From: Brienomyrus brachyistius
Taxonomy: Eukaryota > Chordata > Actinopteri > Osteoglossiformes > Mormyridae
DNA: 64,000 nucleotides
NCBI RefSeq assembly: GCF_023856365.1
Contig: NC_064551.1
Location: 14,793,027 to 14,857,026, forward strand
Reading direction: 5' to 3'
Positions 23,416 to 36,293 of this stretch are shown one piece after another (within the stretch, counting starts at the first letter, position 1; every line of letters starts with the position of its first letter). The translations under genes and the position numbers were made by a program. The notes under the pieces are model-generated. The model saw only the letters and a list, made by a program, of their open reading frames with translations, had not been told where the DNA came from and ran no database searches.

Positions 23416-23830
23416 CAGCTCTGGAAAAAAGTTAAGAGACCACTCTATATACTTTTTCAAATCTGCATTGTTAAATTCTGGTTTAATCCTGGTTCTGCTG
23501 GCAGAAGGCTACAATGTGAGGCAGGCTGCTTCCATGCTCATGAGTTTCTAAGACCGCAGTACACAGGAAGAGGGCTGAAGCAACCTTCTAATGCCAGAGA
23601 TGACCATCAACTTATCCGTCAGTGTCTAACAAATCGGAGGATGACCTCAAGTGACCTTAAAAAAGGAATGGAAAACATTAAGTGTGAAGTGTACTGGTGG
23701 GACAGGCTCCTAGAAGCAGCGGTGAAGACCCATAAAGCAAGGAAGAAGCCCTTCATCAATGAGAAGCAGGGAAGAGCCAGGCTGGAGTTTGCAAAAAAAT
23801 GTGTATTTTACACAGGCTCATACCCATAAT
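23416..23830 (+). mobile_element. 5' fragment of a Tc1-like transposon, unit 2
   Basis: Same fragment as 3223-3640. The terminus here reads CAGCTCTGGAAAAAAGTTAA, closer to the usual family end. A 147-codon frame (23386-23829) stays open through the transposase N-terminal region (DDHQLIRQCLTNRRMTSSDL and onward) and ends at a TAA before any catalytic domain. It is a pseudogene fragment. Confidence 0.78.
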
Positions 23831-25075
23831 CTATAAACTGAGAAATGAGTGAAACTGAAAAATTTGATGCGGTGTGGGAAAGGGGGGCCACACTCCCCTA
23901 GGAAACTGTAAGGGGTTGCTGCAGGAGGGTAGTACTCGCTGTGGGATATCAGTCACTATTCAGGATAGACAAGATTCAGGGAAGGGGGGGGGGGCTGCTG
24001 ACCGTATTTCACCAGATACACGTTCTCAATCAGGAGGGGGGAGCAATTAGTTGTACTCTGGCTTATCTTACTTGAAGTCAGTTGGATGCACAGTCAGACG
24101 AAGTGGGTTGGTAAGTAAGTTTGTATTTATGTATGGTTCTATAACAAATAAACAGGAAAAACAAATTACCACAGTGCTTACAATGGTTATTACCACAATA
24201 CACTAACATAATGCATAATTGTACCATATCGCCTTAACATTGATAAGTTCGGCTATACCCACAACAATACATAACATTAGCAGCAATTCGTATTAGAGGG
24301 AATGATTGGACGGGAAATAAACGCAAATATCTTTCCGAGGTATACAACGGAACACTCGTCAGCGATAATTATAACAGTACGCAAGCTAGGTCACGTTAAC
24401 CTAGCCGCGCAGTTAAGTAAACCAAATTAGTACAGCGTCACTTATCACTTATAGTCAATAAACTTAGTACTTACATTCGTCAGTGACGCATACATAAAAA
24501 ACCAGGGACTCCATTTACTGCCAGGAACAACTAAACTAACTACACATAAACTGCAGCTCGCCGACGTGCTGCCTATTCCTTCAGGCTCTCCCGCGCGCTC
24601 TCGTCACGTGTGCACCCACAGGCTTTTGCACGCAGCAGTGTTCCTTAAAGCTACACGAGCCTTTCTAACATGCGGTCTGTTTCCAGAGATGTATATAAAA
24701 TATGCATACATAATAAATGTATATAAAATGTATATCGTATATGGAGTGTATATAGTAGGGATTAGCATTATACTACTGTAATCCTCTACGCTCATTTTCT
24801 CAGCAGTGCGTTTAGTTATGCCTTACTCTGTGACATATTACAGAAAGACTGGAAGTTCCATACATTTTAATTGGCTTTATTCCTCTGTTCCTGTTTATCT
24901 AATTAAGGTAAATATGGAAATTCATACATTATATGCTGCAAAATATGAGCTGAATAAAGCATATAAAAAATGCAGAGAATTTAAAAAAATGGAACCACTG
25001 ACCAATCATGGCACCTACATTTGAATTCTAGAACACAATGTTACCGTGACAACTCTGATGTCATCATTCTGAAGT

Positions 25076-25082
25076 TATAAAT
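25076..25082 (+). promoter_or_regulatory. TATA box of the minisatellite ORF, unit 2
   Basis: TATAAAT is conserved, although the preceding base changes (GTTATAAAT here, GGTATAAAT in units 1 and 3). The upstream CCAAT (about 25001-25008) and CRE-like words are also kept. Confidence 0.45.
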
Positions 25083-25144
25083 TGTGCTGTAGGCACCAGT
25101 ACCACTTCAAAACAAATCTGATTTCGAACGAGACGCATCTCAAA

Positions 25145-26251
25145 ATGACTTGGCTTTCTCTGAAGTGCTTTAGGCCGCCAGCGGTACCAAACAATGCTGG
25201 GGAGGCTATAGAAAGGAAGGAAAAAGGAAGAAAGAAAAAGAAATCCTGGCTGAAGAAGTTTTTTGAAAAAAAAATTAAAGGAAAAAAGGCAATGGTGGTG
25301 GAGAGCCAGGCAGTGGAGGAGGTGGTGCTGGAGAGCCAGGCAGTGGAGGAGGTGGTGCTGGAGAGCCAGGCAGTGGAGGAGGTGGTGCTGGAGAGCCAGG
25401 CAGTGGAGGTGGTGGTGCTGGAGAGCCAGGCAGTGGAGGTGGTGGTGCTGGAGAGCCAGGCAGTGGAGGTGGTGGTGCTGGAGAGCCAGGCAGTGGAGGA
25501 GGTGGAGGAAAAGTGCAAGGCAATGGAGGAAAAGTGCAAGGAAATGGAGGAAAAGTGCAAGGCAATGGAGGAGGTGGTGGAGAGCCAGGCAGTGGAGGAG
25601 GTGGTGGAGAGCCAGGCAGTGGAGGAGGTGGTGGTGGAGAGCCAGGCAGTGGAGGAGGTGGTGGTGGAGGAGGAGGAGAGCCAGGCAATGGAGGAGGTGG
25701 TGGTGGAGGAGGAAAAGTGCAAGGCAATGGAGGAGATGGAGGAAAAGTGCAAGGCAATGGAGGAGATGGAGGAAAAGTGCAAGGCAATGGAGGAGATGGA
25801 GGAAAAGTGCAAGGCAATGGAGGAGATGGAGGAAAAGTGCAAGGCAATGGAGGAGATGGAGGAAAAGTGCAAGGCAATGGAGGAGATGGAGGAAAAGTGC
25901 AAGGCAATGGAGGAGGAGATGGAGGAAAAGTGCAAGGCAATGGAGGAGGAGATGGAGGAAAAGTGCAAGGCAATGGAGGAGGAGTGCAAGTATTGGTGGT
26001 GGAGTGCAAGGATTTGTGAAGGAGAGGCAATGGCGAAGGAAAGAAAAGCAATGGCAAAGGAAAGAAAAGCAATGGCGAAGGAAAGAAAAGCAATGGCGAA
26101 GGAAAGAAAAGCAATGGCGAAGGAAAGAAAAGCAATGGCGAAGGAAAGAAAAGCAATGGCGAAGGAAAGAAAAGCAATGGCGAAGGAAAAAGCAATGATG
26201 GAGTACAAGGCAAGGGAGATGATGCAAGATGAGGAAGCCAGTAGTGGATGA
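25145..26251 (+). CDS. Candidate intronless gene, expanded minisatellite allele, unit 2 (368 aa)
   Basis: The N-terminal ~48 residues match unit 1. The repeat region is reorganised: VVLESQAVEE units, then heptads KCKAMEE, a second block of ESQAVEE units, then many EEMEEKCKAM units, and finally AKERKAM heptads. Unlike unit 1, the KERKAM block stays in the same frame as the upstream repeats. The frame then continues into a non-repetitive acidic end (EYKAREMMQDEEASSG) before TGA at 26249. This is the most coherent version of the ORF. Function is unknown; an acidic, coiled-coil-like protein is all that can be said. Coding is unproven because the repeat is stop-free on both strands. Confidence 0.42.
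   Translation: MTWLSLKCFRPPAVPNNAGEAIERKEKGRKKKKSWLKKFFEKKIKGKKAMVVESQAVEEVVLESQAVEEVVLESQAVEEVVLESQAVEVVVLESQAVEVVVLESQAVEVVVLESQAVEEVEEKCKAMEEKCKEMEEKCKAMEEVVESQAVEEVVESQAVEEVVVESQAVEEVVVEEEESQAMEEVVVEEEKCKAMEEMEEKCKAMEEMEEKCKAMEEMEEKCKAMEEMEEKCKAMEEMEEKCKAMEEMEEKCKAMEEEMEEKCKAMEEEMEEKCKAMEEECKYWWWSARICEGEAMAKERKAMAKERKAMAKERKAMAKERKAMAKERKAMAKERKAMAKERKAMAKEKAMMEYKAREMMQDEEASSG
25290..26190 (+). repeat. Composite minisatellite, unit 2 (expanded)
   Basis: Same repeat families as 5093-5640 but about 350 bp longer, with extra units of the GGAGATGGAGGAAAAGTGCA type (30 or 33 bp) and more GAAAGAAAAGCAATGGCGAAG units (21 bp). Most unit sizes are multiples of three. Confidence 0.95.
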
Positions 26252-26310
26252 GACTGAAGAGAACATTGACTATCAGTACTAAAATATGTAAATATTTGTA
26301 AATACTTGTA

Positions 26311-26350
26311 AATAAAGCATTAAAAATGAAGACTGTTGTGAAGGTGTTTT
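26311..26350 (+). terminator. Poly(A) signal, unit 2
   Basis: AATAAA at 26311-26316 with a GT-rich tract about 15 bases downstream, unchanged from unit 1. Confidence 0.5.
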
Positions 26351-26403
26351 CAATTGAATGTGAGTATATGATGTTAAATGTCAGGAATATTCCAAATGTG
26401 TAT

Positions 26404-28515
26404 TACACGTGTTGCCGATAGGGGCCATATGGTTTGGGTGATAAGGTTTGCCTTTAAACTTTAATAATGAAAATATATTACATGTATTTGTTGCATTTTT
26501 AATTACGTTAAGGAATAAAACATAACGGAATGAAGGTAAGATACGTCCAGCGGGGACCCGTCCGGCCGCAGCCATGTATTGTTAGGACTAGGCACAAGCG
26601 CCACGGCGTATTTTAAAAGCACCAAAATGTTTTGAAGAACTTTAGCGTTATTTTAAAAGCAGCAGGCGTAATTTAATTAAACGAGTACAAACATGCCCGA
26701 AAGAAGCACAGGAGCAAATGCTGAGTTTAAACAAGCACAAGCGAAACCAACAGAGCACTTTTTTTTTAAAAAAGCACAAACTCATTTAATCAACATGCTT
26801 AAAGAATTAGAAGAAACTTTAGCGGTATTTACCAGTGTTAGGTTGAAGAAAGCATTTAAACAGCAAACTTAGAAGAAATGGGCCAAAAGGCGAAATGAGT
26901 CCCAGAGCTCGGCCATAATCGGCAGGTCTATTTGAACAACGCGGTCCGAAATGACAAACCGAAGTGGCCAGCCCGTTTCAAAATGGCGACACCAGCGGAG
27001 CGCCTGTTATTTCAAATAAACGTTATGGTTATAGGGGTTTAAGTAATGAAGCACTTTTCTGCCAATGTGAATAATAAAGTAAAACGCTCTAAGCATTTTA
27101 ACAAGAATCAAGGAATAACGCGGTTAATTCTTGATTAAATTAGCGAATGCGCTCTCCGCTGGCTCGCTCTCATGTAGCGCATGCGCATAGAGCCACACAG
27201 TTCTCTTTAAAGAGCCGACTCTCTTGCGTTAATTTATTTAAAGAATTAACAGGGTTATTCCTTGATTCTTTTTTTAAAATAACGCAAAAGTTTCTCTAAA
27301 ACATTTCGGTGCTTTCTTGTGGTGCCCAAAGCACAGAATACCCACAGTGCTCTGACTATGCTGCCTCCTGGTAAGGGCAGAAGGAACCCCTAATGTTCCT
27401 TCTGTAACGTGGCTAAGTTTGAACCCTCCCCGCAAAGGGACAATAAAGAGGCATGCAAAAATAAAACCCAATTCACTTTATTACAAATATCTAAAAACAA
27501 TTAGAAAAAGGCTGCTGGGGGGGGGGCTGACTATCCTCCAGATAGTAAGGTCAGATCGGCACCCGCAGCTCTCAGCTCAGGAGGCCCCTGGTGACAAAGA
27601 AGAGGGCAAAACCACACAGCATGCAACACGACAAACACTACACACAACAGTAGTGTCCACTCAGTGTGGCACCCCAACAGCAGAGAGCAAAAGCCTGTGC
27701 AGATACGGCCTTGTACAGAAAGATGCCATGTACAAACATAAGGGGAGTGTAGTGGCCAATGTCCACCGTCCAAAATACAATATTACAATTACACTTACAA
27801 CTTAGCCCATAGCAACAACCAGGGCACTAATTAAAGAAAACCAAAAGACTATCAAAAGCCTAAAACAGCGGCTAGTCTGGTCCTTTGCAGGACGAGAAGC
27901 ATTCCAATGCTACAGGTACAAAGAAACAATCAACAAAGAAACATAGACCCTTTTAAATCCCACAGTATAATCCAAGTTACCAGAGCCTCAATGTCTGTAG
28001 CCCAGCAGCCTGTAGGGGATCACGTCAAATGATAAAATTCCAAACAGTCACCTCCACGTCCTCCATGAAGAGTTACATGCTGCTAGCAGTCACCCAAACC
28101 CTCAAACAAACCCTCTCCTCCTTTCCTTACCCACAGGGAAGAAGAACCCACCCCATGACCAGTTGTAAAACACAGCAGCAAGAGAATGAGATTCCATCTT
28201 GGCAGCCTTTTATAACTTCCTGGTAGGTCATATGACCTGGCTCAAGTGGTTGCCAATATAGTGTAATTACCAGTGCCATGCAACTACTCCAACCAGCCCG
28301 TGCCTACTCCTAACAACCCGTGCCTGCGGCCGGACGGGCCCCGCTAGATGTGTATGCGCTAGCTTGCCTTCATCCTGCCATATGCTTTATTATTCCTTAA
28401 AAACGTAATTAAAAATAACACAAATAAATACATGTAATGTATTTTTATTCTATTAAAGTTTAACGGCAACCCTTCTCACCCAAACCATATGGCCCCCTAT
28501 CGGCAATGTGTGGTA
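26404..28515. mobile_element. 2.1 kb TIR element, unit 2 copy
   Basis: Same element as 5849-7955, with small indels in A and G runs. Co-duplicated with the unit. Confidence 0.7.
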
Positions 28516-28799
28516 TATGGAGATAACCCCTCGACCAATCAGAATAAGGGATACGCTCCCCCTCCCGCTTATGATGTCATAAGCGGAGCCAAATTTAAGC
28601 TCCGCCCAATGTACCACAGACTATTTTTCTAAGTACAAATTATTTGAAAATACGATTAAAATAATTTAAAAATACATTATAACATGTCATAATTACAAAC
28701 TATTATTAAACTGTAATAAACCAAATCGTGCTAAATACTATTTTTAAGTAAAATAATCTTTGTAATTTAAAAACACATATATACACAATCTGCGATGGG

Positions 28800-28910
28800 C
28801 TGGCCCCCCATCCTGGGTTGTTCCCTGCCTCGTGCCCATTGATTCCGGGATAGGCTCCGGACCCCCCGCGACCCAATAGGATGAGCGGTTTGGAAAATGG
28901 ATGGATGGAT
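28800..28910 (+). repeat. 5'-truncated (ATGG)n SINE, private to unit 2
   Basis: Only the 3' ~110 bases of the SINE are present (CTGCGATGGGCTGG onward to ATGGATGGATGG). It is flanked by direct repeats ATATACACAAT at 28789-28799 and 28911-28921. Units 1 and 3 show the empty site (ACACATATATACACAATAAT near 8588 and 49872). The 5' truncation is typical of LINE-driven retrotransposition. Confidence 0.92.
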
Positions 28911-29905
28911 ATATACACAATAATTCAAATAAGTGCTAAGTACAACCTATGTTTAAATAAACTGCAATAAATCAATTTGTGAAATCGCCCAGCTGCCGTG
29001 AAGCAGTAGTGAGCGGAAATGATACTTATCTGCTCATGCACAGTCCAGTTCGGGTTTCCGGTCTAAACTGGGTCGTGACGTGTGCAAACGAAGGCATAAC
29101 AGTGAGGCATGTGTAAGCTGTCAGTAAAGTAAAACCTGCCCGTAAATTAAAGATTGTATTAACTATGATTCATTTGTTCTTTATTTAACGTTATTAAGAA
29201 ACCCAACAGGAATGGAATATGACAGAATATGATAAGGTTATGGCCACCTCCCCAAAGACAGTCGGCCACAAATTACTTAGAAGTAAGTCCGTTAATACTT
29301 TTATCTTTTATGTACTTTTATGTTCCCCTTTTATCCAGTATGTAACAGTCACTGGGCTGCACAGAAGGATTCAGTGACCCATGTTCGCTGCCTTTTCAAC
29401 TGAATATCAGAACATCTTCCAGCAATTCGTCAGCTTCTCGACTTCATAGTCTTTCGAAATTGTTGTATAATTCCAAGAAATGTGTAAAGCTTCTGAAAAA
29501 CCCTATTACCTACCTGAGTGTGTAATGACCCTCTGTCCCCTTTCCTTGATGGAATGGTACTCTCCCTGTAAGTCAATAGGAGCAGTCTAAAGCCTGCATA
29601 CTGTTATTGCTCAAGGCCACATCATTTGCTCCAAAACCGAATAACCTAAGGAGATAATCCTGCCTGCAGAAGGATGTGATCTTAGCCACAGCTCATTAGA
29701 TGAGGAGAACCCCATTAAGATTCGGTGCCCTGTTCCAATGTGTGCTGTAAAGAACTTAGTCTGAAAGTCATATCACCGTGGATAGGTAACTATAGGAATG
29801 CACTTTCCTTATGCTACTAGTAGCCTAGAAATAAGAAGATCTGTCAGAATTTGATGAACTTGTCTTCAAAGTTGAGTCATCAGTCCTAACTATGTTTGTT
29901 AACAC

Positions 29906-30015
29906 ATCAATGATGTGGTCTGAAATGGACTCGACATTGGAGACCGTGAATGATGTGGTCTGAAATGGACTCGATATTGGAGACCGTGAATGATGTGGTC
30001 TGAAATGGACTCGAC
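29906..30015. repeat. 40-bp tandem repeat, three copies, unit 2
   Basis: Same repeat as 9599-9669 with one additional full unit. It also lacks the short TGTTAATGATG variation present just upstream in unit 1. Confidence 0.85.
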
Positions 30016-31248
30016 CGCATGGCCTCCACAGTCACGTAAATAAGCAGAAAATCAGCCACCACTATTCCAGCACCCTCAAAATATTCCCACTTTGGTTAAC
30101 AAAACATCGAAATGCCCTGAGAGAAATGCTGGTGTCAGAGGTTAGGTAGGGATGGAGACAGAGCGTGGAGTCGGTGTACAGCAGAGATAAAATGCGGGTT
30201 AAATGTTCTTTCCACACGGCTTCGAAAAGGTGAAAATCTATCACCTGCCATTTTTACATTGCCTTTGTTTCCAGCTTCGGTTGACTCATTTACCATAATA
30301 CCAGCAGTTTGTCTACTTTCAGCTTTACCGAGAGTTATTTTAATGATGTTTTTCCGAAGAGGAACTTTCCCGAACCTTGGTAATAAGCCAAACATTTGCC
30401 GGGGAGCACAATAGAAGCAGCTTATTACAGTTTAGGACATGGTGTCCTGAACATTTCTGTTAACCGAATAGAGCGAGTTAGAGGACAACCTTTAAACAGC
30501 CACCATTATTCTCGCTCAGCGGCCATCCTGCTGGGAAGCCGAGCAGCTTCCTGTCTTCTGGCCCCAGTATGCTAATGAGAGATGCTCTTTTTCTATTTGA
30601 AAAAGCTCATAATCACACCTTTAAGAGCACTAATAACAAAAATATCCATCTGTCTGCCCGTCCGTATTCACCAGTCCCTACCCACTACAGTTACAGGGAA
30701 ACGGCTCCTTTGGCTGTGGGCCAGTAACTTGCAGAAGAGCTCGCAGTCCATTTATGGATTCCCGGCACCATCCACACAAGCACAGCTGTGCTGTCACTGC
30801 CTGCCAGTGACGACTCAGAACAAGCCCCAGGGACCTCCGCCGCTATCTGTCAATCAGCCATCAGCTCCAGCGAGAATGTCCACACCTTGTGCCTCCTTTG
30901 AAAGGCAAACTGAGTCAGGCTTTCTGACCAATCAGGGTCTCCCGGGGGCACCCACCACCAGCAGGTATGCTTCTGGGAGAAGGACCTGTCACGACCATGA
31001 AACAAATGTCACAGTGTTACAGAAACAAATTTGCTGGCTTCTGAAACATGCTGTGCAGCAACAGGAGCAAACATGGCAGCTCAGATCACTTCAGAGCCGC
31101 ATCCGAAAGGCTCAAGACCGTTTCATTTACATTTTTATTTAAACCAGATACAGCAAAGCTAGAACGGTACACTGACTGCAGAAATGCGGACACACCACAA
31201 TTTTTCACAAACAGAGCCGGGGTGCTGTACTGTGGTTACTTTGGTTAC

Positions 31249-31512
31249 TTTGAAAGAGGTGCTGTACTGGGATTTGGCCAGTTTGAAGGAGGAGCTACAC
31301 TGGGGTTTGTCCAGTTTGAAGGAGGAGCTACACTGGGGTTTGTCCAGTTTGAAAGAGGAGCTACACTGGGGTTTGTCCAGTTTGAAGGAGGAGCTACACC
31401 GGGTTTTGGCCAGTTTGAAGGGGGAGCTACACTGGGGTTTGGCCAGTTTGAAGGAGGAGCTACACTGGGGTTTGGCCAGTTTGAAGGAGGTGTAGGACTA
31501 GGATTTGAAGGG
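31249..31512 (+). repeat. 33-bp minisatellite, eight copies, unit 2
   Basis: Same array as 10902-11099 expanded by exactly two units (66 bp), which keeps the surrounding ORF (31048-31563, 171 codons) open. Confidence 0.93.
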
Positions 31513-32825
31513 TACGGCCTGGAGTTCGTTCTGACTAAAAATCTCATGAAGAAGCTCAGCTAGATTTGTCTTGTGCAGTTGAGGGCTTCTGCAACTTCTT
31601 CTCTTTGTCACCTGACCTCCATAAATAAGTAAATTCATGGAGCCCAGGATTGTTGTTGGCTGTGCTTGTGTGCTTTGTAATAGGTAATCTATAGAACTGA
31701 ATCGATATCCAAATGGATGAACCCTAAAACAGACCAGCAGCCCACCCAGGGAGTCTCTCTGCACTTCCAGAAGTAACTAAGCATATCAGAGAGTGAATCA
31801 TAAAGAATTTGCATTCTTTACTGATACTATAAAAGACATGGCACATTTCTTTAGGAATTTTTGTAGCTGCAACAATTCCTTTTAAAATCTGTTTTTAAAA
31901 TAGGATTCTGTAACACGGTCTTGGATGAAAATAAAAAGTCTGAGCAAATTGCCACATGGATTGTTCAGTGTGCACAGACAGCAGCCATGTGAGAAGCAAG
32001 CGTCTGGAGGAGAGCGCCCAGCTTCCGGAAAAAGCCGTCCCGGTGAGATGCCAATTCTGCTGCGGCTGCTCCTATCCCACCCTCACTCCTGTGCTCCTAA
32101 ATCTGAGTCTTTAGGTTTTCATCTTTCCTGACTAGTCCAGTGGGAGGGGCTTTATGTTCTGACATCAGCCGAAACCACATGGCCATGATGTAGCGTATTA
32201 GCTGCATCATTATTATGAATCATTAACAGTGCAGACACTATGAGCAATTTGCAGACCTCATTTGACCAATCACATGCTTTTGGGGGCGAAGCTGCATTAC
32301 AGGGAGTTAATTCAGCTCAAATTGGGGGTGACAGGAACCCCACTCCACCCATTACTATTATAAGGATTCAACCTTGGTGCGGTATAACGACGTAAACTGC
32401 AAAGTCAAAATGTGTCAGGACAACATTTTCCATGTGACGCAGAACCCAAAGCTTGTGAGGGACCGCAGAGAAACGTCAGCGTGACCTAATCACTCATTGA
32501 AACTGTAGCGTTAAAATGCCCATATCAAATGAACCGGGGCGATGCAAAATGAAATATCACTGCAGCTTCGCTTAATTGTTTCACACTGTCCCGTTAGGAG
32601 CAGATGTCGTGTGCAGCCTGCAGCTGTACTGTATTCAGTGTGTAGCGTCTTTTCTGGATGTAGCTTAATAACAAGTTTGCTTCTTTTAAAAACGAAAAAG
32701 ACAGACGCTCTTATCATTCACATGACGACGAGCAGGACAGGGAATATAAACCCCCCCACTCTGACCCCATGGTCGTCATCTGCTCATGATCGTCCTCTGG
32801 ATTGCCTCAGCATGCTTGAAGCCCC

Positions 32826-34673
32826 TGTAGGATCACACATGCACATATCACAAAGCTTAAATTCCAGGTGGCCTGAGACAAGGCCTAGCCTGGTACGAGA
32901 GGCACACATTGGCCTAAGCCTCAAAGTGGGTTAGTGACCCCACACACACAGACACACTTAAACACACATAGATAACAAGGGAGGCCAGCACTCCAACTTT
33001 TATTGCTCAAAGTTTTAACGACCTACAGACAGCAGAGTGGACCTCAAGGACAGGGGTCCCTCGACTTGGCACACAACCCCCTCCCCAGACATCCTGCCTT
33101 ACATACCACTCACCCAACACCCTAAAGAAAGTTTCTTTTAAGTTTGGCTGTTGTATATCTGTATATTCATTTACTCATGACTACTAGTCTCAATATACAG
33201 ATAGGTTATGTTTGTAACGTGTCCTAACTTTCACAGATTCTTTTTCCTTGACTGACAAACCTTCGCCCCACCACTTTTCTTTTCCACATTCCTCAGCAGC
33301 CCTTATCTGATCTTTGTATTCTACCATGCCTATCTAAGGGTAAGATGTGCTGTTGGAATGAGAATATGTCATATAATGTCTGTATAAAGGGTAACCTCTG
33401 ATTGAGGTGCAACCTGGACCACCAGGTGTTATGTAATATAACATAACATAATAACATAATATAAGTAATCATTAATTAATCATTACAGATGGTATTCGGT
33501 GTGAACCGCTAGGCTGCTATAGCATGTTTGGTATCAAACCGATGGAAAATCACTTCAGTTTCCAAATCTGGTCAGTGGTTACCACCAGCCTAACGAAAAT
33601 CATCAATACAAGGGAAATCAGCTTGGTCATGAATCTCAAAAGGACTGATACAGACCCCCTTCCGAAAGCCTGCCAAATGGATGGTCAGCCATTGGTCCAG
33701 AAGTCGAATTCTTGGTTACTCCTATTCACAAACTTTACACTATAAAACCTGGCACCTCAGAACAAAGCCAGGAGAGGAAAAACAGAAGGGAGGAGAAAAC
33801 AAAAGACCATCAGCCCGAAGAGAGGCAGAGAACATCAGCCCAAGAGAAGAGAAGCCAACAAGAAGCCCTCCTGAAGCTTGCCAGTGAAAGCCCAGCTGGA
33901 CAGAGAACTGCAACCAAGCCCAAGATTCACCAGGAGAGAGAATCAGAGGGACTCCACTCCAACAACCGCTGCAAACACCACGCCTCCCTGAGTGCCATCA
34001 CCTATCAGCTCATCAGCCACTGCAACCAACTACCAAGACCCCCCCCCCTTTCCTGCAGCCAAGTAAACCAACTTCCTTTCATTTCTAACAACCTAAACTG
34101 TCCTATTCACCTGCTATATTACTTTAGGGTTGTGTTTCCACAAACTGCTTGCTTTGCAGAACAGTTTTTCTCTTTTTAAGTTACTCATTTTAAATCTGGT
34201 CATTGCATTTTCATGATTACATTGTTTGTGTCTATTCCGTTGTCTTATGTTAGTTGTAGGAATAAATGCATGTCTTTTACACAACTTCAGCCTCCGTCAT
34301 TGAGTGCTCACAATAGTCCCTGCCTCTGTGCGATCTGGCTACTACGCTCTGAAACCTCAAATTCGCCTGAAATATCGCGAGACTCTCTCTCATCGGCCGC
34401 GAGGGGAGCTTCGCTACCGATCGTTTACGTTACCTGGTGTCGCAGCTCGCTGGACGAGCCTTCTAACCCAGGTTATTCAGCGATACTGGTTATTAATGAA
34501 TCCCATTTAAGTCTCACATTAACAGATATCGGGGATTCGCAATTGAGTTTGGAGGAGCCGATCATTCGGCATAACAATTGGTTAATAATCAGCATTAAAT
34601 AATAATGAAGTTAATTAATTTCAAAACATATTGGTGGAGATATTAAAATTTACCTGAGCTAATAATTCCTACA
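32826..34673 (+). mobile_element. Solo LTR, unit 2 (1,848 bp)
   Basis: Same insertion site and same TG...CA ends as unit 1, with a deletion of about 30 bases near 34230. TATA box at 33741, AATAAA at 34261-34266. Flanked by C runs. Also lacks internal sequence. Confidence 0.92.
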
Positions 34674-34867
34674 CCCCCCACCCCTGCCCGGTCTGCCTCC
34701 ACACCTGTCGCTCCTTATACAGAAGCTCCATTGCCTGCTTACACAGATAAGCCTCTTAGTCAAACCCTTTCCTCACTGTAACAAATGCAGCTGTCATTCT
34801 CCTCAGTACAAAAAAAAAATTAAAATAGCATGTTTGTCGTTCTTTCTGACGGAGTATCTCTGATACT

Positions 34868-35160
34868 GAGTTGTGGGGCAACACGGTGGTTAACATTGTC
34901 ACTTTACACCTCTGGAACCAGGGTTCGAGTCTCCGCCATGATTCCATGCATGTGGAGTTTGCATGTTCTCCCCAAGTCGTTGTGGGGTTTCCTCTAGGTA
35001 CTCCAGTCCCACCCTCCCACAGTCCAGGAACACGCTGAGGTTAGTTGAAGATCGTGAGCGTGCCCTGTGATGGGTTGGTGCCCCATCCTGGGATGTTTGC
35101 TGTCTTCCACCCATAGACTTTCAGACCCGCCCCCCCGTGCAGTTACTGAAGATGAATGGA
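34868..35160 (+). repeat. Older (ATGG)n-type SINE, unit 2
   Basis: Counterpart of 14493-14785, with a shorter C run near 35130. Confidence 0.8.
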
Positions 35161-35652
35161 TCCAGCTGTGGTCAAGCTGCATGTAGCCTGTCTCATGAGT
35201 GGGCAGGGGGGGTGGTCAGTGTTACAACAGACTCATCGCTTTCTATCAAGCATCCCTGCAACCTCTGGTGTCACATTATGACAACCAAACTGAAAATACT
35301 ACTGGAAGAAAAACCTGTGTCTGTTTCTGATGCATATGATGACAAGCGAGCAGATCTCAAGGTGAAGACTTAATGAGTATCGATGAGAAGGTCATGAAAA
35401 TACAAACCATATTCAGCTGATTAAAAACGGATAATATGCATCCTTATGAATGGAAGCTTTGACTGAAAGAGATGCTTCCTGCTGCATTTATCTGAAGGGT
35501 TGCTCAAAAATCATGAGTGAAACGGCCTTTATATAATTTAATTACAAGACTGGGTGCGTTTTACAGCTAACAAAACAGTCTGGAACAAAACATTGATTTT
35601 CTTTTTTAATGGTAACTGAGAGTCATGAAAAATCTACAGCACCGATACATCC

Positions 35653-36004
35653 ATCCATCCATTTTCCAAACCGCTTATCCTATTGGGTCGCGGGGGGTCC
35701 GGAGCCTATCCCGGAAGCAATGGGCACGAGGCTGGGAACAACCCAGGATGGGGGGCCAGCCCATCGCAGGGCACACTCACACACCATTCACTCTCACATG
35801 CATTCCTACGGGCAATTTAGCAAGTCCAATTAGCTTCAGCATGTTTTTGGACTGTGGGGGGAAACCGGAGTACCCGGAGGAAACCCCACGACGACATGGG
35901 GAGAACATGCAAACTCCACACACATGTGACCCAGGCGGAGATTCGAACCCGGGCCCCAGAGGTGTGAGGCAACAGTGCTAACCACTGCACCACCATGCCG
36001 CCCC
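35653..36004 (-). repeat. Full-length (ATGG)n SINE, private to unit 2
   Basis: Flanked by perfect 15-16 bp direct repeats CAGCACCGATACATCC (35637-35652 and 36005-36020). Unit 1 has the empty site near 15261-15276. No unit 3 counterpart is visible because that part lies beyond the window. Confidence 0.93.
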
Positions 36005-36293
36005 CAGCACCGATACATCCCAAGGATATAATGGGCATCCGATAATTGCATCAAAATCTAATAAAAGCTGCTGTATGGTCAAACTTTTTCCAAGATCATT
36101 AAAGTCTAATCAGCTTAGATTAAAGCAAAAGATGTGTAACTGGCGGCTGTGAGTTTGGCAATAGGGAGTCCGCGTTGCATAGGTCACGCTCAGGCATCCA
36201 TGGAAATCTCCATTGTAAAGGCACAACTTTTCAGTTAGAAGGCCTGGATTTCATCTGTAAATGGAAAGAACAGGTATGAAACAAAAACTAAGG

